A DNA stretch of 57,517 nt from the NCBI GenBank assembly GCA_004154925.1, contig QJNS01000362.1:1-57517 (forward strand). Reading direction: 5' to 3'. The position numbers and the translations under genes were made by a program. Each line of letters opens with the position of its first letter. The stretch's first letter is position 1. This document shows positions 48,155-57,517 of the stretch, in pieces. A model generated the notes under the pieces. That model saw nothing but the letters and a program-made list of their open reading frames with translations, was not told the DNA's origin and ran no database searches. This stretch comes from Monosporascus cannonballus (Eukaryota; Ascomycota; Sordariomycetes; Xylariales).

Positions 48155-50360
48155 TCAGACTGCGAGCCACTTCTGCGCCATGTACTGCTGCGCGCCCTGG
48201 CTCACGTCGTCCGAGGCCAAGGCCTTGGCTAGGAGCTGGGCCCTGGTCCTGTCCGCGTGCTGTTCTCCCTGCGCGGCCTCCCGCTGCGACGCGAGCGATT
48301 TGACCGAGAACCCGGGAGGCGACGCGAGCCGCGCCGAGATGATGTCCCCGAAACTCTGTCTGGGGAATGGCATGGAGGCCTGGAGGCTGTCGCCGCGGAT
48401 GAGCATCGAGGGGAGGCGCAGCTTGTTCTGGCCGGGATACATGTGTCAGTAGGCGTCTAGACTATGGCTTATGTAGGGTGGTGCACAAGGGATGGGTGGG
48501 GCCAGGAGGGAGAATGGTCGCCGGTCCCCCGGGGGGGAGGATGGGGCTTACCTCTCTCAGGGTGTGGGCGTACTTGACGCCGAGCTCGTCGCCGATGTAC
48601 TTCAGCCTGCCGGAGATCCACGCGCGCTGGGCGTCGGTCGTGTAGTCCTGGGCGCTGACGCTAACGAGGGGCCACGCGAGGAAGTAGCCGGCGAGCGCCT
48701 TGACGCCGTCCCCCTCGCCGCAGCCGAAGCCGCCGAGCTGGGCCCTCTGGACGACGTCGCCCCGCTTGAGGTGCCAGCCGAGGTGGTAAGGCACGCAGGC
48801 GATGATGTCCGTGTTGATTTCCATGCAGGTGCGTGCCGCCGTGGCGTACTCGGGCGTTGTGCGGTAGTCGACCGGCGCGCACACCCACGCGGCGCACCGC
48901 ACGATCATGGAGTGCAGGATCACGCGCGCCGTCCTGGTCATGTTCCAGACGCTCGCGATGTAGATGTCGGCGTAGGCGTCCACGCGGCCCGGGAACACCT
49001 CCGCCTTCGAGTAGTCGCCGTTGGGCACGTGGTTCTCCCATGCCACCGTCTTGTACTGCCAGTGCTCCGGCAGGTTGTTCATCCAGCTCACCGCCTCCTG
49101 GTCGACCGTCTGGCAGCGCCGGATCACGTCGAGCATGATCTCGATGTTTTCCGGCGTCCGTTGCAGGACGGCTATGAGCCTCGTGACCTCGGCGCGTAGT
49201 TCAGCGGTCTTGATGCAGACCCGTTGGCACTCGGAGGCCATTGGGTTCTTCACGGCGTCTTCCAGCCACCATTCGACCCCCATGCCCGGCGGCGTCCCCC
49301 TGCTGAGAGTGTGCATGATCTGGAAGGGATCAGAATCTAGGACACAGCGATACAGACCGATGTGCTTGGGTGACAAACCATTTGGGTTCGAACAGCAATG
49401 AACAGGAGAAGCCCAATCTTCGTACGCAATTGCCTTCTACCCCTAACCTTGATGAGTTGAATAGCACCTTCGACGTGTGACCCCCACGCCTCGAGACCGA
49501 TCTGTTTGCCCGTGATGTTCTGCAGGAGGTTAGCATGTAGACCGCGGCTTAGGTACTTGAAGCGGCGTATTCATTCACCTCGAAAGTTCCCAGCAACAGG
49601 ACGGCAGCCAGAGTCGAGTCTGCCTTCTGTCCCTCGGCGTCTCTCAGCGCAGCGTTAGTTTTGCTGAGGGCCTTCGCGTATTCGTTCAGTGCCCTCTCCG
49701 ACAGGTTGGCACTAGGTCCTCCACGATTACAGAGCAGTGCGAACGAGCAAGCATTGAAAGCGTGCTGGAGATGGCTGCCCTGGCCCTCTTGGTTCAGCAG
49801 AGGGACCAAGTAATCCAAGAAGCCCCGGGGCTCTCCTGGCTTTGGTACGAGGACGAAGTTTGAGACGAAGAAGCAGCTCGCTCGCTGTTCCACGGGTAGG
49901 TTCAGAGCTGGCACGACCGCTTGCCCCAACGGCGACTTGCCGCTGTCTGGCAGAGCTGACGACGGCGTACCGCTGGGCGAACTGCTCTGCCTCGAGTCAT
50001 GCTGGTCCGTCTTCTGTGCCGACGCCTTCCCCCTCGCCTTTCGAGCCTTAAGCTCCGTAGACTGCGTCTCATTGCGGAAAACCAGATCAAATTCATCCTT
50101 GTATCCGGGACATACCCTCCTAGACTTGGCGCACTTGAGGCATGTTGGTTTAGTCTCGTCACATTTGATGCGCCTTGTCCTATTTCGTATTATAATGTCA
50201 GTACATGCTCTAGGCGTCGGGATGCATAAAGCCCGCATTGGATAAATTGGGCCGTGAATCTTGCCTAGGAGCAAGCATCGGCCGTATGAGTTCCCTAAAC
50301 AACACCAAGCACTGACCTGCACATTTGACACCCCCTCGAGGGCTTACCGCAGTACACCAT
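48155..50360 (-). CDS. Zn2Cys6 fungal transcription factor
   Basis: Five exons close at 608 residues: 50360-50317, 50179-49579, 49519-49379, 49319-48552 and 48427-48155. The binuclear zinc cluster is at the very N-terminus, C11-x2-C14-x6-C21-x6-C28-x2-C31-x6-C38, split by intron 1 in the codon for R15, a common place in this family. A basic linker (ELKARKARGKASAQK) follows. The rest matches the fungal-specific regulatory domain with ALNEYAKALSKTNAAL, LLLGTFE, GRRQLRTKIG and VEWWLEDAV segments. Targets cannot be told: no biosynthetic genes lie nearby. The start at 50360 is needed to include the first two zinc cysteines. The high-GC exon 4 produces a 235-codon shadow frame on the plus strand. 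Confidence 0.88.
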
Positions 50361-53226
50361 CGTGATGGTAAGGCAACGAAGTGCTATGCCGCAATACTGA
50401 TAGACAAAGCTTAGTCAGCAATGTTTCCTTTCGGTCGTCGGTATGGCTCTCCCGCCGGCGCCCTGTGAACCGAGAACGAGATAAGTATTTGACGTGGTTC
50501 GTCGGGAAGACCAGGTAGTGTTGACGAGGATAGGACGACGGAACATACAGAGGTTCCAGCCTGACGAAATCTGTATAAGTAGATGCAGTTGCTACGACTT
50601 TAGAGGAAGTCCAGAGTCCGGGTCGGGTTAAAGAAACAATCTCGTCCAGATCTAGGTAATGGGATTTGTAGACCGAGACAACACGGATGGCCAGAGGATG
50701 GGCTGCTGATACCCTGAGTGTGGGCCGTCGGTAGATCGCGAATAGTGCGTGTCATATATCTCCCCCGCGGTATACCAAGGATTCCTACGGCACGGCTATA
50801 CCTGCCAGTTAGCTTCCGCAACGGCCTCGTATTTTAGCTATCACTCCGGCTCAAGAGAGCAGTGCCGGATGATGATTTGCAAGATGTGAAAGCGTTGCAT
50901 ACGAAACGCCGAGCTGCCTAGGTTCCTCTCCCATACGTGCGTGGTGGATGCGGGCGCTGTGCTTTTGGAGAAGATGGGGAGCGTCTCTGACGGGGGGTTG
51001 GCACTCGGAATGATATCAGGCCGGGGATGGTCCCGGCACGGAGTGACAGCCCAGCACCCTGGCGTCGCGTTGGGGGGTGGGAGTGTCGCTCTTGGCTCTC
51101 GGCCTCGACTCCTCTCCGAGTTGAGCGCACGGGCTATTTATTAATCTACGTCCTGCGAACAACCACGTGAAGATTCCGCTACGGGGTCTCGGGAATTCGG
51201 ATTGGCCTGATACAAAGTATAGGTACTGTAGGAGGAGTAGTTGAGGATATCTAGAGTGAGGTAGTTCCAGTGAACGGGAGGTCGCCCAAACTACGATAAA
51301 GCCAAGGTGGACAATCGAGGCTAGTAATGCGAACTACGTTGTTACACTTAAGGAGAGACCACGGAGAGGCCATATAGAGTATGCATATACCTCAACGCGA
51401 GGATGGTCAACGACGGTCCGGCTATTCATTCGTGAGTCGACTTGGAAACGACTCAAGTGGAGAAAACAAAGATGGCGGTGGCTTAGATCGAGAAGCCGGC
51501 GGGATGTGACAGGAGATGTGGCAGCAGGCGCTTAACCTAGAAGGGGTTGACTCCTCTCCCACGATATACACAACTCACAGGGGTATTGTCAGTTAGTTAC
51601 CTCCACCGGGTCAGCTCCAGAGCCACGTAAACCCGATATGAATTTGTACGGGAATAAACCTGCTTTGACGGTTTTGCCAGCGCTTGCCGCTATCGAAAGG
51701 CGACAGAGATCGATCTAGGCCGAAGTGGACAGTATATCTTCCGGACAATTTCATAGGAATCCACATTCTAGCATTGATGCGGCGCATGGTGGACCAGTGG
51801 AGGTAATTAACAAGAGTGCCCCTGGGAGTCGTATATTATGGGGAAAAATCCTGTTGCTGCGGGCAAGGGTGCGTCGATACCCAGAGCCTCCAAACACTCT
51901 CCAGATTATCGTGGAGAATCTTAACCCCATGTATCGAATGCAAGTGAAACCAGCTGGGCTGGGTCGATTCAGTGTCTTGTCCGGAACCTTTACGCGGGGG
52001 GATCGACATACAAGATTCTATCTCGTGAGGGAGTCTCTGTCATGATAGAAATACCGTAGAACGTATTTTGTCCATTTTGTATGTCGGTACTCATGCGAGG
52101 CTCCTGTGATTTCCATCTTGTTGATGTCTTAATTAACTTGCTGCATACTTAGTGTCGAAGACGGGCAGATGCGGCCCTGGACAGTTCCACACTGCCATTG
52201 CATTAGGAAGCAGGCCTTCGGGATTCTGACCTGCCTACTACTTCATTGGCATACGGTATGCGTGAGTAACATGTGCTACGCAGTATGCTTTCCGGAAACT
52301 ACACACATAACTGTCAAGGCGGAAGACGAGGTAAGTGATCGTCAGTTTTTACAGGGGGGACTGGGGATATCACGTCTATAGACCTGACGTTGGCGATCGG
52401 GTTCAAAAGATCTTCGTTATATGATAGATATTATGTACTAGCCAGGTAACGACTAACGTGAACTTGCCTCGTGCGGTAAAGTCCGCGGCGACTAGTGATG
52501 GGACACGGGTCAGTGAAGTTATACACCTGTTGCGTAGACATCTCGCTACTGGAGGTCGTCGACGTTTTGGGAATCCCGGGGAGGCAGCACAGTCTTCAAC
52601 GGCTACCGACTTATCCTGGAGAGCCAGAGTAGTTCGTCTGTCCGGGGTCCTCATGTGACCTGCATGCAGCATAGTTTAGCAAACAATCTATAGATCGTCC
52701 AAGCCCATTCAGATCCAGCCCTCAACCAAAGGCGCTTACGAGCTATGCGACTGAGCAGCATCTATGTAGGCGGCTGGCCGGGCCAAACAAGGTCTTACCT
52801 TGCCAGGCGGTTTCTTTTGGCTCAATGGCCTCGACACCGTCAGCCTTACTTGCGTTCCACACCTGGGATGGTCTGCGGAACACGCAAGACTAACTTCGGC
52901 GCGTAGCCGCTACGCATGAAGTACCTGTGGACTCCTCGGATAAGTTATGAGATTCGATGACGTTGTTGAGGTTAACTGGAGTTGTATATGGCAGCGTCGG
53001 CGATAGATCTAACAGTCCTCGAATGACCAGTTCTTGGCTGCCAGATGAACATGTCCTGTCGTGTTTCAACTGTTCTCGCCGCCCTTGCTATCCCAAGAGA
53101 GAAGGGGGGTGGTGGGTGGTGGGTGGTGGGTTGGGTTGAAGGCCAAGGTGGTTGACCAAAAATTCTCATACTTCTAATAAAATACTCCAGGTTCAAGTAA
53201 CTATCACCTACAATAACGGTTCAAAT
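50361..53226. other. Gene-poor region upstream of the Zn2Cys6 gene
   Basis: About 2.9 kb with no supportable gene. The nearest part should hold the promoter of the transcription factor. The longest frame (51725-52045, plus, 106 codons) has no recognised motif. A G-rich tract lies at 53104-53136. Confidence 0.5.
53104..53136 (+). repeat. G-rich GGTGGTGGGT repeat
   Basis: Repeated GTGGTGG units with at least four G-tracts in about 30 nt, the pattern expected of a G-quadruplex-capable sequence. It sits just left of the AT-rich island. Confidence 0.7.
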
Positions 53227-53633
53227 GGATCTGTGCACTGGCCTATTTCTCACCAAAACATACCATGCTCAAGTTATTATAACAAATTATAATAAAAATA
53301 ACAGAATAATATATTTAAGTAAATAATTACAGATAATATTTATTTTTGATATTAATTATCTTTTTTATTGCATTATTTATAAATAACAACTAGTAAATGA
53401 CATTATAATAATAATTTCTATAGTAGAAATATCAAATTCTATATAGTTATACTTATATTAATACTTTATTAGCGATAATTAGCGCATTTATCGTTAAATA
53501 TGATCTATTATTTAAAATATAGTTATATCAAATAATGTACTTTTTAAATATGTATTTTATTTAATTTTTCTTAATTTATTTACATTATTATAATCGAAGT
53601 AAACAGCCTGTGTTTTAGTAGGCGCACGGATCC
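53227..53633. mobile_element. Diverged MITE-like element (copy 1)
   Basis: The left end (53227-53260, starting GGATCTGTGCACTGG and ending CTCACCAAAACA) resembles the inverted repeat of copy 2. The right end (53611-53633, read in reverse GGATCCGTGCGCCTA then CTAAAACA) is the same motif inverted, with about 12 nt missing. The interior is very AT-rich and non-coding. The outermost bases no longer match and no target duplication is seen, so it is older or mutated. Confidence 0.55.
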
Positions 53634-53800
53634 AATTTATCTATGACTGTATTAATAAAGCCAAGCGAAAAATAACCAAAGTATTACATAATCACTCAGG
53701 TTCTAATATGATATTTCTAGCTTTTATTTGTTTAGAATTAGTGGTTACGGCATAGTTATCTATCGGATCAACGACATGTATTATTAAAGTGTGACAATTA

Positions 53801-54255
53801 CACTAATGCGCCAAAAAAATCCGTACGCCCACCCATTTCTCATCAAAACTCACTCTTTGCACTTCGCTACAATAATTCGAAAAAAATTTACAAAAAGTTA
53901 AAAAACTATAATCTATACAGGACTTTGATTATTTATAATATTTCGAAAAATATATTAAATCACTAAAAATTTACGGAAGTTATCATATATTAAACTTACG
54001 TACCAGTGGTTTTTCTTGCTGTTTTTCTTTCTTCTTATAGTTAATATTTATTAATTTAACACATTTTTGATTTTTCTTAACTTTACCTTTATTAAAAAGG
54101 TTAAGTAAAACGGTAATTATAGCCCATTTATTAAATCATATTAATAAAGTACTATGGCATTTATATCATTTTTAGCGTTTATTATAATAGAGTGTGCAGA
54201 GGGTTAGTTTTGGTGAGAAATGGGTTGGCGTACGGATTTTTTTGGCGCATTAGTG
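53801..54255. mobile_element. MITE-like element with TA target duplication (copy 2)
   Basis: A 455-bp element with inverted terminal repeats of about 60 bp. The first 29 bp are identical at both ends (starting CACTAATGCGCC), then there are a few mismatches, mostly C/T and C/A. It is flanked by TA on both sides (53799-53800 and 54256-54257), the target duplication of Tc1/mariner-type transposition. The interior is AT-rich with no open frame, so a transposase would have to come from elsewhere. Confidence 0.8.
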
Positions 54256-54257
54256 TA

Positions 54258-57200
54258 TCATGTCAACCACCTTAGACGGCCAACATGAAGGCCCGGTGGG
54301 TTTCTAGAAGTCCGAGGGCCCGGTGTTCGAGCAGCGACTATTGGCAATGGTAGGTCACGGCATTGATTTCGAAAGGCCATAACGCCACTCGTGTTTCATC
54401 TCGTCCCTATCCTTGCAACATCGCGCTTGGGAATTCCCTGTAGCGTATTCCGGAATAATGTAGTCTTGGCCCTCGTGTCAGTTCATCCCTTCACCTTCCC
54501 GTTTAAGTTCCTCATCCGGGAGTAGCCGAATACTTCACGTGTCGGTAGTTGTTCGAGCGCCGGTTGACAGTTGAAACATATGTTGTCCTCCTCGGCGCTG
54601 ACCACGGATCGGAAGACACTAGTTATCTGTTTCCCATGGGACATTCTTGTACTGTACGTCCCCGTCCCCAGGGGGAAGATTCTTCGACCATGGGTTCCTT
54701 GACGATGTTGTCTAGTTCTTCTCGGTAGATTTACACAGGGAAATATATCTCCTCGGAGCGCTAGGAGGGCCCTCCCGGAGGAGGCGTGCTGCCAACGCAT
54801 GCGCCATGTGGCTTTATCCCTAAGCTAATATTGATTCATACGCATCCACGCATTCACCTTCTTCGAGGTCAAGTGATATAGTCTACGTCAGCGTTTCTCC
54901 TCTGCTTCCTGCTCTCCCAACTCTGCGGTGGCTTGAGAGTTCGTTCTCATGTGATATTCAGACCGAAGATATCAATTATTCCAGATTTTCTGGGTGTCAC
55001 TCTCTCACAATTCATTTCCGTTCCCCTTCCCCTAAGCATTCAACTATAACGCCGCACAGGCGATGCTTTTGTTCATAGGACTATTTGAGTACCACTCCTT
55101 ATCACCTACGCCAAGTACACGGTAAATTGGCCGCGCCTTCGGGCCCCTTTAAGATAGCTTCTCCGTCCGGCCCCCCTTCCGTCCTTGCCGAGAAAGGCAA
55201 CGGCGGCTCCGTTGTCCTCAAAGGCGAGCCCAAGATCAACACCATATCCTTGCCAGCGAAACGACTCGCGCCTCGACCTGTATCGTCACTCGTCCGCCTT
55301 CGGAGAGGCGTGTTTCCCCAACCAGAGCTGCTGTTACCACCCAATCCATCTAGAGCGATTGGTTCAAGCTTCCATCGCCGATCCGATATAGCGAATGAAT
55401 GCTCTTCTTCAGGGGGGTTCCCAGCAACGTCCTAACTTGTTTCAACGGCTCTGCCATGAGGGAAGCGGCGTGATGTATTCTCTAGGGCGGTGTGCCTCTG
55501 TGTTGTAGGAGTAGCAGAAGCCGTGGCGGCCTAGGCTACATATCCGTGGAAGCCCGGTGCGGCTACGATATAGCAGCACCTACCCCGTGCCCCGTTGCTG
55601 AATAACCGTAGAGTAGCCCGTGGACGGTTTCTAGGGGAACACATACCGTACACAACGAGACGCAATAAGGGGTAGCACAACGTTGGCGGCATAGTGAATC
55701 CAGCATCTGTTTAGCTAGCGGCGGCATCTCGAAGAAGTCTTCAACCCCCCTGAACCCCGCTATATCGGCCAGGGCATATTAAGCTTCGTTATTGTTCCGG
55801 AGAGCAATCTTAAACCATCTGGGTCGGTGGCAAAAAGCCTGAGGGGAGGATCCCCAGATATCGATCTTATTCATCTGGGTTGGCTGGTCAGGCATAGAGG
55901 TCCGAAAAGAGCCCGTACTCTGGGTATTGTTCCTGCGTCCCCAAGGGCCGGCCTGTGGAGGGGTGGGTTATTCGGCCGACAACCCCATTCATCTGCAGGG
56001 ATCCCTGGGGTTGTTCTCCAGGAACACCAAGATTCGATTCTACGACAAAATCATACGACGTTTACGTGGGCCTTCTGCCGACGGTGGATCTTCCTTGTAC
56101 GTTTGATCAGCGTCAAGGAGATATAGGCAATTAACACCGGGCCGAACTTCCCATGTGCTATTCAGATCGACTTCCTTTTGCACTTTTTTAGTCTTTTTTT
56201 TATTTTATTTTTATTTTTAATTTTTTAATTTTTAATTTTTTTTACGCATATGTAACCGACTATGGCTGCCACGTATCCGTGATTCGCGTAGGGACGAACC
56301 ACCAGTGGCCCGTATCGATCGAGACAGTTTTATTACCGTAGAGAAAGAACGGCGTTTCATATCGCCTCGACGCAGTCCGTGTCGACCAGCCTGCTATCGA
56401 GCAAGGCGCTAGCTGTCCCTCCCATACTACATAATACGTTCGACTTCCTTCCCCCGCATGTCGTCCGTCTCTAACCCCTATCTGACTGACCCAACGCGTC
56501 AAAGACGCCCCGTAAAAAAGAGCATCACTGCAGTTAAGTCATACAGGCAGTTGGCCTAATCGTGCTTCCGTAGAAAGACCTCCTATAAAAAGAACGATCT
56601 CCCGCTCTAGAACAACACCCCCAAAACGAACACCCTGAAGGCCTCAGTATGCTCGCTACCCTTCTTGCCCACTGTCCATTTTACGTACAGCCAGCCTTGC
56701 CATTCCCCCAACCCCTATTGAAAGTATTGCCCTAAACTCACCTGTCTGTCTAGCCTACGCGTGGATACAAAGTCCCCTGTCGTGCGTGAGACTTAACTGC
56801 CCGGACCCTATGTATGCACGCACCTGAAATATCATGCTGTGCGTGTGTGGTTAGACAGCTAGCGTCAAGCAAGGCTCTCGACATCGCAGTGAATTGCCCC
56901 CTTAGCCTTTGTGGCATAAGGCCGTTTGCTCTTCGGCCACAAGCAGCCTTAAATTCAACAACACGATGTAGAATAGAGAAAAGCGCAGAGCCATCACTAA
57001 ACATGCCGACCCCAAGTAAGCCGTCCCCCTGAAGTACCGGCACTCTCCGTCCTAAATCCGAATCGCAAGGGACGCCGTGACGCAAGAAGATCAGCGAAAC
57101 ACCATACGCACTACAAATCATTTCTAAGACGTATCACACAAAAAGAGGACTACACACAGTCCGAGGTCCGCATAAGTAACAAAGGGGGTTGGGGGGATAC

Positions 57201-57440
57201 AGCACGCCCAAGAGTAGAGGGACGTGACAGACATATTTCTTCCAAGCATTCGACGTAAAAACTCTGAAATTCCTAGGAAATAATGATATGTTTGTTTCAT
57301 TGCCCCCGCCTGAACGCCGTGCTCATGCAATGCTCCCTCCCCCTTCCCGTCTCCCATTCATGTACCATCTCCCCTTTTCGTGTCCCCTCTCTCAGAAGTC
57401 TACATGCATTAGAACGCAACTACCTCCCTTTCCAGCGCGT
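54258..57440. other. Right flank, no recognisable gene
   Basis: About 3.2 kb without a supportable gene. The frames at 54483-54800 (minus), 55085-55435 (plus) and 56750-57121 (minus) lack motifs. A T-rich tract (56186-56244), A-rich on the other strand, could be a relic of a polyadenylated insertion, but no flanking structure supports that. Confidence 0.5.

Positions 57441-57517
<77 letters not shown>
57441..57517. other. Terminal poly-G run
   Basis: 77 G to the end of the window. Runs like this commonly arise from dark-cycle base calls at read ends. No telomere repeat is present. Confidence 0.85.

Noticed and set aside
48492..49199. 235-codon plus-strand frame, with further frames at 48257-48460 and 48833-49138
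   Set aside because: Antisense to exon 4 of the Zn2Cys6 gene; high third-position GC opens the opposite strand. Composition is Arg/Ala/Val/His-rich without family features.
54483..54800. 105-codon minus frame with a CxxC pair
   Set aside because: A single CxxC is weak; no exon structure or family likeness found.
56186..56244. T-rich tract as a retrotransposon tail
   Set aside because: No reverse transcriptase frame, target duplication or second copy in the window.

Overview
The window looks like nuclear DNA of a filamentous ascomycete (Pezizomycotina, most likely Sordariomycetes). Protein genes carry many short GT-AG introns of about 50-140 nt with CTAAC/CTGAC-like branch sites. The recognisable proteins are typical fungal versions: a mitoferrin, a GH71 alpha-1,3-glucanase, Atg9, Cog6, a Fus3/Kss1 (Pmk1-type) MAP kinase, Sec24, Cho1 and a Zn2Cys6 regulator. 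The species cannot be fixed from this alone. Both ends are homopolymers (poly-T at the left, 77 G at the right) and a 10-N gap sits near 25.06 kb between G and C runs, so this is probably a whole short scaffold with artefactual ends.

Layout. 0-1.7 kb: no recognisable gene. 1.7-3.25 kb: mitoferrin (minus, eight exons) with an exact ATCTGATAA iron-GATA motif upstream. 3.6-7.9 kb: gene-poor, with three tandem degenerate tRNA-like repeats (5.2-5.8 kb) and a doubtful membrane-protein ORF. 7.9-9.5 kb: secreted GH71 enzyme (minus). 10.7-13.6 kb: ATG9 (minus), divergent from COG6 (plus, 14.4-16.6 kb). 17.6-19.9 kb: conserved-looking unnamed protein (minus). 21.75-23.7 kb: Ser/Thr-rich single-pass membrane protein (plus). 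26.0-27.2 kb: Whi5/Nrm1-like G1/S repressor (minus). 31.15-33.7 kb: YIL108W-type metallopeptidase with a jacalin-like C-terminus (plus). 35.0-36.1 kb: CDP-DAG serine phosphatidyltransferase (plus). 37.7-39.0 kb: Pmk1/Fus3-type MAPK (minus). 42.6-45.6 kb: SEC24 (minus). 46.8-47.2 kb: small single-pass membrane protein (plus). 48.2-50.4 kb: Zn2Cys6 transcription factor (minus). 50.4-57.4 kb: no recognisable gene, but an AT-rich island (53.2-54.3 kb) made of two related inverted-repeat elements, the second with a perfect TA target duplication.

The genes do not form a biosynthetic or defence cluster. They are mostly single-copy core genes: membrane traffic (Sec24, Cog6, Atg9), phospholipid synthesis (Cho1), signalling and cell cycle (MAPK, Whi5-like), iron (mitoferrin) and wall polymers (GH71). 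I found no convincing undescribed multi-gene system. The best second-look items are two introns that only work with GC donors (in ATG9 and the MAPK gene), the tRNA-like triplet, the MITE-like pair and the iron-GATA motif. Exon boundaries come from reading splice sites by eye and checking that the frame closes. Protein identities are by recognition of family motifs, not by database search.
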